A stretch of 16,260 bases of DNA, taken from positions 1-16,260 of the forward strand of contig CAKKPR010000152.1 of NCBI GenBank assembly GCA_919901705.1, in the 5' to 3' direction. Positions 1-7,157 of the stretch are shown piece after piece (position 1 is the stretch's first letter; every line of letters starts with the position of its first letter). The DNA comes from Thermodesulfovibrionales bacterium. GTDB lineage: Bacteria > Nitrospirota > Thermodesulfovibrionia > Thermodesulfovibrionales > UBA1546. A program made the position numbers and the translations under genes. A model generated the notes under the pieces. The model saw only the letters and a program-made list of their open reading frames with translations, did not search any database and was not told the origin of the DNA.

Positions 1-270
1 AATTTAAAAGTATAATGATTAGCTCTGAGGCAAGTCAAGGCAACGAATTCTCCTGCTGCAAACTGCGATTCAACCTGCCCCTCTAAGTTCTTCCTTTATC
101 ACTTGCTTACTTGCTGACTTCAAGAACGCTTTAAGGGGACAGTTCTATTTAATTGAAATTCCTTCTCTCCACCAGTTGCAAATGTTTATTACATAACATA
201 CTCCTCATTTGGTGAAATTTAAGATAACTGCGTCTTTGCCGGTGGAAGCCGCAATAATTATCTGAAGCCT
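1..270. other. Intergenic stretch without a supported gene
   Basis: I see no supported gene here. The frame of the neighbouring PIN-domain gene continues beyond its stop on the minus strand from 270 to 205 and reads as a short PIN-like tail (residues such as IIIAAST), which may be chance or an eroded duplicate. The motif GGGGACAGTTCTATTT at about 135-150 resembles short sequences I associate with REP-type (Y1) transposase surroundings in anaerobic bacteria, but no transposase is present. Confidence 0.4.
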
Positions 271-672
271 TTAAAAATTTTCGACCTTCAGTCCCTTAAT
301 CTTGCTGTAATGACTCATGTCAGATGTTACGACTGAAAAACCGAGAGAAACAGCAGTAGAGGCAATAATGAGGTCATGGGCTCCGATGTTTATTCCTTTC
401 TTTGCAAGTGTTGCCCAGACCCTCGCATAAATCCTTGCGGCGCTTAAATCAAAAGTATATATGGGGAAAGTCTCTATGATTTTCTCAACAAAGGCCTCTC
501 TCTTCAACCTTCTTTTCTCAGAATCAGCCCTGTACACGCCATGCAAAAGCTCGGATACTGTTATTACGCTAATCCCGAACTGTTCGCCTTCCCGGCCTCC
601 TGTCAGCTTTTCAAGCTGGAATGAGCCGCGCTCTATAGCAATTAGAACGCTGGTATCGAATATTACGCCCAT
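271..672 (-). CDS. vapC: VapC-type PIN-domain ribonuclease toxin
   Basis: A 133-residue protein spanning a whole PIN domain, the usual VapC length. The four acidic residues expected to bind the catalytic metal are visible: D6 in IFDTSVLIAIERG, E41 in VSELLHGV, D100 in HDLIIAST and D118 near the end. Proteins of this family are Mg/Mn-dependent endoribonucleases that cut tRNA or rRNA and stop growth when freed from their antitoxin. The gene follows its antitoxin in the same direction with a 10-bp overlap, so the two are very probably co-transcribed and translationally coupled. No inactivating change is seen. Family assignment is strong; the RNA target is unknown. Confidence 0.93.
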   Translation of the reverse strand: MGVIFDTSVLIAIERGSFQLEKLTGGREGEQFGISVITVSELLHGVYRADSEKRRLKREAFVEKIIETFPIYTFDLSAARIYARVWATLAKKGINIGAHDLIIASTAVSLGFSVVTSDMSHYSKIKGLKVENF

Positions 673-944
673 CTGCTTTTCTCAGGCATGGGCGGCTGAC
701 GCTTTATAATCTCTTTTAAGTCTTTCTCAAAATAGTCTGCCTCCTCGCCGAGGCGTGGAAGTTTTGCCAGTAAACCCTTTAACTCGCCGAGTGTTCTCTC
801 CTTTACATGTTCCTCAGCAGGGCTTATAAAGGCAATAGGTTTTTTGCCGCGCAGGATCGTGTAATGGTTTCCATTGTATTTGACTGCATTTAATATTTCC
901 GAAAATTTCCTTACAGCTTCGGTGGCGGTAATTGTTTTATCCAT
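663..944 (-). CDS. Phd/YefM-family antitoxin
   Basis: A 93-residue protein with the N-terminal Phd/YefM fold: an opening MDKTITATEAVRKFSEIL (DNA-binding part), followed by YTILRGKKPIAFISP, the usual strand-turn-strand block. The charged C-terminal half (about residues 45-93) would wrap and inhibit the PIN toxin. An AAGGA ribosome site sits about 8 nt before the ATG. The gene is first in the pair and has a sigma70-like promoter directly upstream. Antitoxins of this family normally bind their own promoter with the toxin, so autorepression is likely. The N-terminus argues for Phd/YefM rather than an AbrB-type VapB. Confidence 0.9.
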   Translation of the reverse strand: MDKTITATEAVRKFSEILNAVKYNGNHYTILRGKKPIAFISPAEEHVKERTLGELKGLLAKLPRLGEEADYFEKDLKEIIKRQPPMPEKSRWA

Positions 945-976
945 AGGCTTATCCTTTCATATAATCTGATAATCAT

Positions 977-1005
977 ATTTTACATATTTATGAATTTATT
1001 GTCAA
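977..1005 (-). promoter_or_regulatory. Sigma70-like promoter of the Phd/VapC operon
   Basis: On the minus strand TTGACA (1005-1000) is followed by a 17-nt spacer and TAAAAT (982-977). Transcription would begin near 970, giving a leader of about 26 nt. A short direct repeat GATTATCA/GATTATAT lies just downstream and is a candidate operator for the antitoxin. Confidence 0.7.
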
Positions 1006-1071
1006 TTTCGGAAACAGATTAATACACCGCTTCTATTTCCACACCCTCCCTAATCATTCCCCATAGTCCAT

Positions 1072-2886
1072 CTACTGCCTCAAATGAAAAGGCACGCTTG
1101 TGGACACCACTCCTTTTTTGAACAGCAAAAGCCCTTTTATAAATAGCGCTGTCTGGTTATGCAGGAGGTGATGCCACCACCTTGATGGAACAAACTCAGG
1201 GAGCACCACGGTAATTACACTATCCTTGTATACATTCTGTACTTCATCTATATACTCTATGAGCGGCTGCGTTATGGAGCGGTACGGCGACTCAAGTATA
1301 ATGAGCTTAACTCCCATGCAGTGCCTGTCCCATTTCTGCTTTATCCTTGCTGTTTCGATAGGGTCAAGGCACACATAGACTGCGGACACATCATCGGAGA
1401 GGGCCTTTGCATACTTTACCGCATTGACGACTGCCTGCTGAATGCCGGAAATCGGAATGATAACGGAGTGGTGCCTGTACTCTTTCTCCCCTGTTATGCA
1501 TTTTTCGAGAGAGAGCTGCTCTGCGGCAGAAAGATAATGCTGGTGTACTTTCCGGGTTAAATAAACCAGAACCGGAATAGCGATGAGCACTATCCAGGCC
1601 CCGTGTGTGAATTTTTCGACCGCGATTACTACAAGGACTATTCCGGTGGTGACGCCGCCTATGCCGTTTATAACAGCGCTTTTGAGCCAACCCTTTCCTT
1701 TACCTTTAAGCCAATGTCTGACCATTCCAACCTGGGACAGGGTAAACGCCGTAAATACGCCAACCGCGTAAAGGGGTATCAGGGAATGCGTATCACCCCT
1801 GAAAAGGATTACCAGAAGGGACGAAAGAAAACTGAGTATCAGAATACCGTTTGAGAAAACAAGTTTGTCGCCGCGGTTCGATAACTGCCTCGGCAGGTAG
1901 CGGTCGTCTGCCATTATCGAAGAAAGGCGCGGGAAGTCGGCAAATGAAGTATTTGCGGCAAGGATGAGCACCAGCATTGTGGCAAACTGGATAGTGTAGT
2001 AGATAATCCCCTTGGAAAATACTGCCCTTGCCAGCTGAGATACCACAGTCTCGTTTGGGTTAGGCAGTATCCCGTAATAATTGGCGAAATAAGCTATGCC
2101 GATGGTGAGTATTGCCAAGGTAACCGCCATCCACACAAGGGTGATGCCGGCGTTTTTTGCCTCCGGCGCCTTGAACGCGCGGACCCCGTTTGAGATGGCC
2201 TCGATACCGGTAAGAGTGGCGCACCCGGAGGCAAATGCCTTTAAGATTATGAACACAGGGAAAATGCTTGCCGCAGTCCCTGCAACCTCATGATACTGGA
2301 TGCGCGGAAGCGAAAAGGATTTCGTAAGGCTTGCCGCTATGAGCAGAAGCAGGCTCCCTATGAAGATATATACCGGTGACGAAAACACCTTTCCTGACTC
2401 CCTTACGCCCCTCAGATTTATTATGGTGATAAACAGTATGGACGCAATGCACATTGTTACGGTATAGTCCCGTGTCGCAGGAAACGCCGAGGTAACAGCG
2501 GCTATTCCTGCGGCCACACTGACCGTTACCGTAAGAACATAATCTATAAGCAGGGCCGCTCCTGCAACAAGCCCTGGAAGCACGCCGAGATTATCCTTGG
2601 CAACTATATATGCCCCTCCTCCTGAGGAATATGCGTGGACGGTCTGGAAATATGATATTGCCACTATCGCAACGAGAATCACGATGGCGATGGCAATAGG
2701 AACTGTATAACTCAGCAGCGCAGCTCCGCCAACCATAAGAGCAAACATTATCTCTTCAGTTCCATAAGCGACTGATGAAAGCGGGTCCGACGAGAACACA
2801 GCAAGCCCCACCTTTTTAGACAAGCGCTCGTGTTTCTCCCTGATTGTTTCGATAGGCTGTCCGATGAGAAAACTCTTGATAGACAT
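1072..2886 (-). CDS. kimA: KimA-like potassium importer (APC superfamily)
   Basis: A 604-residue membrane protein, close to the roughly 607 residues of Bacillus KimA (formerly YdaO). About twelve hydrophobic segments occupy residues 30-450, followed by a cytosolic C-terminal domain (about 455-604) that in KimA mediates dimerisation. The N-terminal motif SSDPLSSVAYGTEEI (D34, Y41) matches the block that in KimA carries the Asp and Tyr tied to potassium and proton coupling. The expected role is high-affinity H+/K+ uptake across the cytoplasmic membrane. The c-di-AMP riboswitch in its leader fits, because KimA genes are classic targets of that switch. AGGAGG lies 4 nt before the ATG. Without the riboswitch it could have been called a generic amino-acid permease. 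No terminator is obvious after the stop. Confidence 0.88.
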   Translation of the reverse strand: MSIKSFLIGQPIETIREKHERLSKKVGLAVFSSDPLSSVAYGTEEIMFALMVGGAALLSYTVPIAIAIVILVAIVAISYFQTVHAYSSGGGAYIVAKDNLGVLPGLVAGAALLIDYVLTVTVSVAAGIAAVTSAFPATRDYTVTMCIASILFITIINLRGVRESGKVFSSPVYIFIGSLLLLIAASLTKSFSLPRIQYHEVAGTAASIFPVFIILKAFASGCATLTGIEAISNGVRAFKAPEAKNAGITLVWMAVTLAILTIGIAYFANYYGILPNPNETVVSQLARAVFSKGIIYYTIQFATMLVLILAANTSFADFPRLSSIMADDRYLPRQLSNRGDKLVFSNGILILSFLSSLLVILFRGDTHSLIPLYAVGVFTAFTLSQVGMVRHWLKGKGKGWLKSAVINGIGGVTTGIVLVVIAVEKFTHGAWIVLIAIPVLVYLTRKVHQHYLSAAEQLSLEKCITGEKEYRHHSVIIPISGIQQAVVNAVKYAKALSDDVSAVYVCLDPIETARIKQKWDRHCMGVKLIILESPYRSITQPLIEYIDEVQNVYKDSVITVVLPEFVPSRWWHHLLHNQTALFIKGLLLFKKGVVSTSVPFHLRQ

Positions 2887-2889
2887 AAA

Positions 2890-2916
2890 TCCTCCTTCCT
2901 GGGGCAGTCAGGAGGA
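2890..2916 (-). promoter_or_regulatory. Hairpin that can cover the kimA Shine-Dalgarno
   Basis: TCCTCCT (2916-2910) is perfectly complementary to AGGAGGA (2896-2890), which is the kimA ribosome-binding site, with a 13-nt loop. This helix would hide the site just upstream of the ATG. It lies after the terminator, so it would act only on read-through transcripts. The pairing is seen directly; a regulatory role is inferred. Confidence 0.5.
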
Positions 2917-2920
2917 AATA

Positions 2921-2946
2921 TAAAAACCGCCTGGGCGGCGGTCTTT
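2921..2946 (-). terminator. Intrinsic terminator, expression platform of the c-di-AMP riboswitch
   Basis: On the minus strand ACCGCC (2942-2937), loop GCCCA and GGCGGT (2931-2926) form a GC-rich stem followed by a run of T. It lies between the riboswitch aptamer and the kimA start. The usual logic for this riboswitch class is that ligand binding favours termination, switching off potassium uptake when c-di-AMP is high. Confidence 0.85.
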
Positions 2947-2965
2947 ATTTCGGCCTTTGCCCTTC

Positions 2966-3080
2966 CAAACGCCTGCGAGGTTAGCTGACGGGCTCGGGAA
3001 TGGAAGTTCCCTATCCTTTCGGAATACGCCCCATATTCTGGGTCCCCCGCGTCCATTCTTTGAATGGACTTCGGCTGCTA
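2966..3080 (-). ncRNA. c-di-AMP riboswitch (ydaO-yuaA class)
   Basis: On the minus strand the leader carries the hallmark conserved blocks of this class in the right order: GGGGGACCCA (from about 3048), GGGGCG (about 3031), a GATAGGG segment, then CCCGAGCCCGTCAGCTAACC (from about 2998) and CTCGCAGGCG. The outermost helix looks short compared with textbook members. The aptamer binds two c-di-AMP molecules in known examples. It sits directly upstream of a KimA-like gene with a terminator in between, the standard arrangement for repression of potassium uptake at high c-di-AMP. Confidence 0.93.
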
Positions 3081-3089
3081 TTTAATTTT

Positions 3090-3118
3090 AATTTACTCCT
3101 TCCACTGTGAATTGTCAA
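3090..3118 (-). promoter_or_regulatory. Promoter of the riboswitch-kimA transcript
   Basis: TTGACA (3118-3113), a 17-nt spacer and TAAATT (3095-3090) on the minus strand. The predicted start near 3083 falls a few bases before the first riboswitch nucleotides. The -35 box overlaps the stop codon of the upstream ATPase gene, so kimA has its own transcript rather than depending on ATPase read-through. Confidence 0.7.
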
Positions 3119-5763
3119 TAGTCAGAATTACTTCGATATCGTGCCATAAACTTCCTCAGCTCCTCTGCAAAAAAGACCAGGAACATAAATGGAATTAACA
3201 ACAGCCAGACGCTTAAAGGGATAGGCGCTGTTTTGAATATCTTATTTCCCCATGGATGATAGACAATAAATAATTGCAATAGCAATTCAACTGTAATGCC
3301 GATAAATATAAGCTTGTTTGAGAAAAATCCTATGCTTAATGCCGGTTCTCTTGATGAACGGCATGCAAAGACATTCCCTATCTGCGTGATTATTATTGCA
3401 GTAAGGCAGGCTGTTGTTGCCTGCATATAAAGAACATTATTAGTTGGAAGCATCGTTCCCCACGTCCATCCTCCGCCATACAATATCCAGAAAAATCCGA
3501 ACATGCAGGCAATTGCCTCTATCGGCCCTAAAAACAGATAAGCCCTGCTGATTAGCGGCATGTTCAGCAATCGTTCTTTTGCCTTTCTCGGCGGCTGCTT
3601 CATTATGCCCGGCGTCGGTTTTTCGGAACCGAGCGCAAGTGCGGGAAGCATATCAGTCCCAAGGTCAATCGCAAGTATCTGCATTATTGTCAAAGGCAAT
3701 GGAATCCGCAAGAGTATGTACGCAAGATATGGAACTGCCTCAGGGATGTTCGATGCAAAGATATATGTTATGAATTTTTTTATGTTTTCATAAACGGTCC
3801 TTCCTTCTTCAATAGCATTCACAATGGTTGCAAAGTTATCATCAAGCAAAACCATGTCTGAAGCCTCTTTTGCGACATCAGTGCCTGTGATGCCCATCGA
3901 GACACCGATGTCCGCCCTTTTCAAGGCCGGTGCATCATTCACCCCGTCGCCTGTTACAGCAACCCTTTCTCCCTGTTCCTTGAGGACATTAACGACCCTG
4001 AGTTTATGCTTTGGGGTCATCCTTGAAAAAATTACCTCTTTTTGCGATAAAACATCCAGAAGTTCTGAATCCGTCATCTTCAGAAATTCAGCGCCTTCTA
4101 CTATCGTTGCCTTTTCCTTAATAAGTCCTATTTCCTTTGCAATTGCCAGCGCTGTCCTTGAACCGTCCCCGGTGATCATGATTATCCTGATGCCTGCTTC
4201 CCTGCATTTTTGTATTGCCCCTGCAACTTCAGGCCTAGGCGGATCTTCAAGCCCTATGAATCCCATAAAAATCATATCCCTTTCAGCCTCTTCCTTATTT
4301 GCAATAACTTCACCACTCTTTACTTCCCTGTATGCGAATGCAAGGACCCTTAATCCTTGATCCATCAATGAATGATAAAGCTCAACTGATTTTTCTTCCA
4401 GGGCTTTATTAAACGGCACAATATCTTTACCCTTGAAACAGTAACTGCTTATCTGTAATATACTTTCAGGCGCTCCCTTTGCCAGTACATAAGTAGCATC
4501 ACGCATCGAATTTATTATGCTCATCCTCTTCCTGTCAGAGTCAAAAGGGAACTCCTTAAGCCTTTTATTTTCAATATGGCCGATGCTATCTACTGCTGCT
4601 TTATAAAGCGCGACCTCTGTCGGCTCTCCTTTTAGATTCCCCTCGGCCTCTTTTGTGTTGTTACAGAGCAATGAGATATGGAACAAAGAGATTCCCTGAA
4701 CTTTTTCAGGTGCATTGTCACATAGGCCTGCAACCTTTTTCACTTCCATTTTATTCTGAGTCAATGTACCTGTCTTATCAGTGCAGATAACCGAGACCGA
4801 GCCAAGGGTCTCCACTGATGCGAGGTTTTTAATCAAGGCATTTCTCTTTGCCAGCCTCTGGCTGCCCATTGCAAGGGCAAGCGTTACTGTTGGAAGCAGG
4901 CCTTCAGGAATAAGGGCCACTGTTATGCCAATGGCAAATATAAAGTTTTCCCAGAAAGTCCTTCCTATCACAAATCCAAGCAGGAAAAAAAATATACCGA
5001 CTGCAGCAGCTATCGTAGCCACAACCCTTGTCGCTTTTACAATCTCTTTCTGGAGGGGGCTAAGTCCTGGCTCAACAGCGCTTGTCAGGTGAGCAATGCG
5101 GCCGAACTCTGTTCTCATGCCCGTTGAAAAGATAACTCCTTTTGCAGAACCGCTGACAACCATTGTGCCTGCAAAAGCAATATTTTGACTGTTTATCAAT
5201 TCTCCTGAGAAAGGCTCTTTTATTCTTCCGACAGGCTCTGATTCGCCTGTCAAAGGAGCATTGTTCACCTTTATCTCATTCGTTTCTATGATCCTGATAT
5301 CAGCAGGGACTTTATCGCCTTCCATAAGAGTTACCACATCACCCGGGACAACCTCCCTTGCAGATATCTCTGCCTCTTTCCCGTTTCTTAAAACCCTCAC
5401 ATAGAACGGCAGGAGTTTTTTCATTGCCGCAAGAGCCTTTTCCACCCTGTATTCCTGGATAAAAGCAAAGATTGCATTAATGAATATTACCCCGACTATC
5501 GCAAGGCCGAGGGTGAGCATGCCTTCACCGGGATGAATGTATTCGGACAGGAAAGAAAACAGCGCTGCCACCCAGAGCAGAATAGCAAGAAAATGTGTAA
5601 GCTGGCTTAAGAATTTGAAGATAAGCGGTTTTTTCTTTATCTCTTCAATTTCGTTATAGCCGAATTCCGCGAGTCTCCTTTTGGCCTCTTCCTCTGACAG
5701 GCCATCTTCTGACGTGACAAGAGTACGAAAAACCTCTTCTTTTGTTAGATCGTGTATCTTCAT
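3115..5763 (-). CDS. P2C-like cation-transporting P-type ATPase
   Basis: An 882-residue P-type ATPase of full length. Visible motifs: TGES (172-175) in the actuator domain, PEGLLP (286-291) in M4, the phosphorylated Asp in DKTGTLT (D329), KGAPES (429-434) for nucleotide binding, MITGD (529-533) and TGDGVNDAP (604-612). M1-M2 lie near 50-105, M3-M4 near 245-300 and M5-M10 from 660. The pattern IPLPLT...AIDLGTDMLP, with the Asp pair D700 and D704 in M6, and the M4 PEGLL form are closer to eukaryotic Na,K-ATPases (P2C) than to SERCA-type calcium pumps. Sodium export or sodium/potassium exchange is therefore more likely than calcium, but the ion cannot be proven. Its neighbours, a potassium importer and a universal stress protein, support a role in monovalent-ion balance. 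Confidence 0.9.
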   Translation of the reverse strand: MKIHDLTKEEVFRTLVTSEDGLSEEEAKRRLAEFGYNEIEEIKKKPLIFKFLSQLTHFLAILLWVAALFSFLSEYIHPGEGMLTLGLAIVGVIFINAIFAFIQEYRVEKALAAMKKLLPFYVRVLRNGKEAEISAREVVPGDVVTLMEGDKVPADIRIIETNEIKVNNAPLTGESEPVGRIKEPFSGELINSQNIAFAGTMVVSGSAKGVIFSTGMRTEFGRIAHLTSAVEPGLSPLQKEIVKATRVVATIAAAVGIFFFLLGFVIGRTFWENFIFAIGITVALIPEGLLPTVTLALAMGSQRLAKRNALIKNLASVETLGSVSVICTDKTGTLTQNKMEVKKVAGLCDNAPEKVQGISLFHISLLCNNTKEAEGNLKGEPTEVALYKAAVDSIGHIENKRLKEFPFDSDRKRMSIINSMRDATYVLAKGAPESILQISSYCFKGKDIVPFNKALEEKSVELYHSLMDQGLRVLAFAYREVKSGEVIANKEEAERDMIFMGFIGLEDPPRPEVAGAIQKCREAGIRIIMITGDGSRTALAIAKEIGLIKEKATIVEGAEFLKMTDSELLDVLSQKEVIFSRMTPKHKLRVVNVLKEQGERVAVTGDGVNDAPALKRADIGVSMGITGTDVAKEASDMVLLDDNFATIVNAIEEGRTVYENIKKFITYIFASNIPEAVPYLAYILLRIPLPLTIMQILAIDLGTDMLPALALGSEKPTPGIMKQPPRKAKERLLNMPLISRAYLFLGPIEAIACMFGFFWILYGGGWTWGTMLPTNNVLYMQATTACLTAIIITQIGNVFACRSSREPALSIGFFSNKLIFIGITVELLLQLFIVYHPWGNKIFKTAPIPLSVWLLLIPFMFLVFFAEELRKFMARYRSNSDY

Positions 5764-5770
5764 CTTATCT

Positions 5771-5854
5771 TGTCATTGCGAGCCAAAGGCGTGGCAATCT
5801 CGGCTTTAGATTGCTTTGTCGTCCAGAAGGCTTTCGGGACTCCTCGCAATGACA
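5771..5854. repeat. Palindromic REP-like element
   Basis: Perfect 12-bp inverted arms TGTCATTGCGAG (5771-5782) and CTCGCAATGACA (5843-5854), with a nested stem GCAATCT (5794-5800)/AGATTGC (5808-5814). The 84-bp element fills most of the gap between the ATPase and the universal-stress-protein gene. I recall similar TGTCATTGCGAG palindromes dispersed in many bacterial genomes; they may be non-autonomous mobile elements. As RNA it would fold into a long hairpin and could attenuate or stabilise the message. Confidence 0.8.
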
Positions 5855-5863
5855 CTTTGTTGT

Positions 5864-6703
5864 TCAATCTTCATGCCTTGGCTTGAGGATTATTAAATCA
5901 CACGGTGTTTCTCTTAAAACCACTTCCACGGGGTTACCTTTGAATATCGAACTCAGCAGACTTCTTTCGCTCGACCCCATGATAACGAGGTCAAATCTTT
6001 TTGCAGCAGCCTCGATTGTTATGCTCCTCCCAGCCCTCCCGGGGATCAGTCTTTTTTCATGGATGATTTTATATTTATTGAGCTGTTCCATAAAATGTGC
6101 TGTATCCTTTGATATTTTCTTTTCCCATTCAACAGGCGTGAGATGCACTTCACCGTGAAAAAAACTTGTTATTGGTTTGGTTGCATGAAGAAGGTATATA
6201 TTGGAGCCGAATGCGTTTGCCATTGCGGCTGAGAAATATGACCTTTCAGCAAGATGGTCAATCCTTGCCTTGAGGGGGACAAGGATTTTTTTGGGGTGTA
6301 TCCTTCCCATATGTACAACCCTCACCAACGCAACAGAACATGGAAGCGCCAATGAAAGATCCCTCGCAACTGTCCCGGCATAAAATCTTTTTTCAACATC
6401 CTCTCTCCGCGTTGCTGCAAAAGCAATGTCTATCTCTTCATGCCTGACGATTTCACTTATCTTTTTCACGGGGTCGCCTGTCTCTGTTATTGCCTCGACG
6501 TCTATAGCCATCTCTTTAGCATCGATGAATATTCTCTTCATGGCTTCTTCTGCCCTGTCAAAGATAGCAACCTGCCGGCCTTTCCCGGCAACAAAGCAAA
6601 GATACAGTTTGGCGCCAGCAGCCCTTGCAAGGTTCATTGCATACCGGGCTGCAATCTCCGAATTCAGGTGTTCATTGACCGCAGTAAGTATTCTCTTGTA
6701 CAT
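5864..6703 (-). CDS. Tandem universal stress protein
   Basis: A 279-residue cytosolic protein made of two Usp domains (about 1-130 and 138-277). The first opens with MYKRILTAVNEHLNSEIAARYAMNLA; the second opens with KILVPLKARIDHLAERSYFS. The C-terminal nucleotide loop MGSSERSLLSSIFKGNPVE resembles the family's G-2x-G-9x-G(S/T) motif, but the second glycine is replaced by Glu and the last part is GNP, so ATP binding may be weak. The matching region in domain one (AATRREDVEKRFYAGTVARD) is also degenerate. It lies 100 bp upstream of the ATPase in the same direction and may be co-transcribed with it. Usp proteins often sit with ion transporters as sensors or modulators; the role here is inferred. 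Confidence 0.87.
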   Translation of the reverse strand: MYKRILTAVNEHLNSEIAARYAMNLARAAGAKLYLCFVAGKGRQVAIFDRAEEAMKRIFIDAKEMAIDVEAITETGDPVKKISEIVRHEEIDIAFAATRREDVEKRFYAGTVARDLSLALPCSVALVRVVHMGRIHPKKILVPLKARIDHLAERSYFSAAMANAFGSNIYLLHATKPITSFFHGEVHLTPVEWEKKISKDTAHFMEQLNKYKIIHEKRLIPGRAGRSITIEAAAKRFDLVIMGSSERSLLSSIFKGNPVEVVLRETPCDLIILKPRHED

Positions 6704-6755
6704 ACAAAAATTATACAGCTATACGGTTTGATTTCCAAGCAGTTAAAGAAGGCAT

Positions 6756-6792
6756 AAAAAAAAGGAGGCATGTTAAAATGCCCCCTTTTTTA
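6756..6792 (-). terminator. Terminator of the DsrEFH-TusA operon
   Basis: An inverted repeat of GGAGGCAT (6764-6771) and ATGCCCCC (6778-6785) with one mismatch, flanked by A- and T-runs that extend the stem. It sits 14 nt past the TusA stop and ends in a T-tract on the minus strand; being symmetrical, it could work in both directions. It separates the sulfur-carrier operon from the universal stress protein gene. Confidence 0.85.
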
Positions 6793-6806
6793 AAATTCTT
6801 ATCGGG

Positions 6807-7058
6807 TTAGGGTTTCTGGATAAAAACTTCCCAGGAGTCTTGACCTTCAAGCTTTACTGATTCAAGCTTAAAACCCTGTTTTTCAGCCCATTTTGGCAAT
6901 GAGTCTTCTACTGAGGCAGGCGCATCGCTGAGTACCTTTAAAATCTGTCCGCTGCTCAGTTTCTCCATAGCCTTCTTTGTAAGAACCAGTGGATAGGGAC
7001 ACACCCTTCCCAGAACATCGAGTGTCTGATCCGGTGTCTTGCTGCTTAGTTCACCCAT
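6807..7058 (-). CDS. TusA/SirA-family sulfur carrier protein
   Basis: An 83-residue protein with the TusA signature CPYPLVLTKKAMEKL (about 20-34), which carries the persulfide-bearing cysteine of the CPxP motif. TusA proteins accept sulfane sulfur from a cysteine desulfurase or rhodanese and pass it to DsrE-type proteins, in tRNA thiolation or in dissimilatory sulfur metabolism. AGGAGG lies 8 to 9 nt before the ATG. It is the last gene of an operon with three DsrE-superfamily genes and is followed by a terminator. The company suggests sulfur trafficking rather than the YeeD/YedF branch, but the acceptor is not shown. Confidence 0.93.
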   Translation of the reverse strand: MGELSSKTPDQTLDVLGRVCPYPLVLTKKAMEKLSSGQILKVLSDAPASVEDSLPKWAEKQGFKLESVKLEGQDSWEVFIQKP

Positions 7059-7084
7059 TTTTATTAACCTCCTTTTTTATTTGA

Positions 7085-7150
7085 GTGTCAGTGTCAGTGG
7101 TTAGTGTCAGTTTTTCTTTTGCTAACACTGTCACTATTCACTGTCACTAT
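7085..7150. repeat. Short direct and inverted repeats between the DsrF-like gene and tusA-like gene
   Basis: On the minus strand ATAGTGACAGTG occurs twice with a 13-bp period (7150-7139 and 7137-7126). The related GTGTCAGTG sequences at 7085-7110 lie in inverted orientation, so GTGTCAGTGGTTAG (7091-7104) can pair with CTAACACTGTCAC (7122-7134) with one mismatch and one bulge. The resulting hairpin lies within the operon and might tune expression of the last gene. Confidence 0.55.
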
Positions 7151-7157
7151 ATTTTAA

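Noticed and set aside
2748..3056. Open frame of 102 codons on the minus strand upstream of kimA
   Set aside because: It covers the riboswitch, terminator and the first part of kimA in another frame; the conserved RNA blocks explain the sequence.
3113..3120. Possible selenocysteine readthrough of a TGA stop (ATPase gene), prompted by the nearby selC
   Set aside because: The TGA ends a full-length protein, no SECIS-like hairpin follows and the downstream sequence is the kimA promoter.
3824..4360. Long plus-strand open frame opposite the P-type ATPase
   Set aside because: It is antisense to a strongly conserved coding region, shows no recognisable domain and has no ribosome site I can support.
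7085..7150. CRISPR-like array
   Set aside because: The repeats are 12 bp with a one-base gap, with no spacers; no array or cas gene is present in the window.
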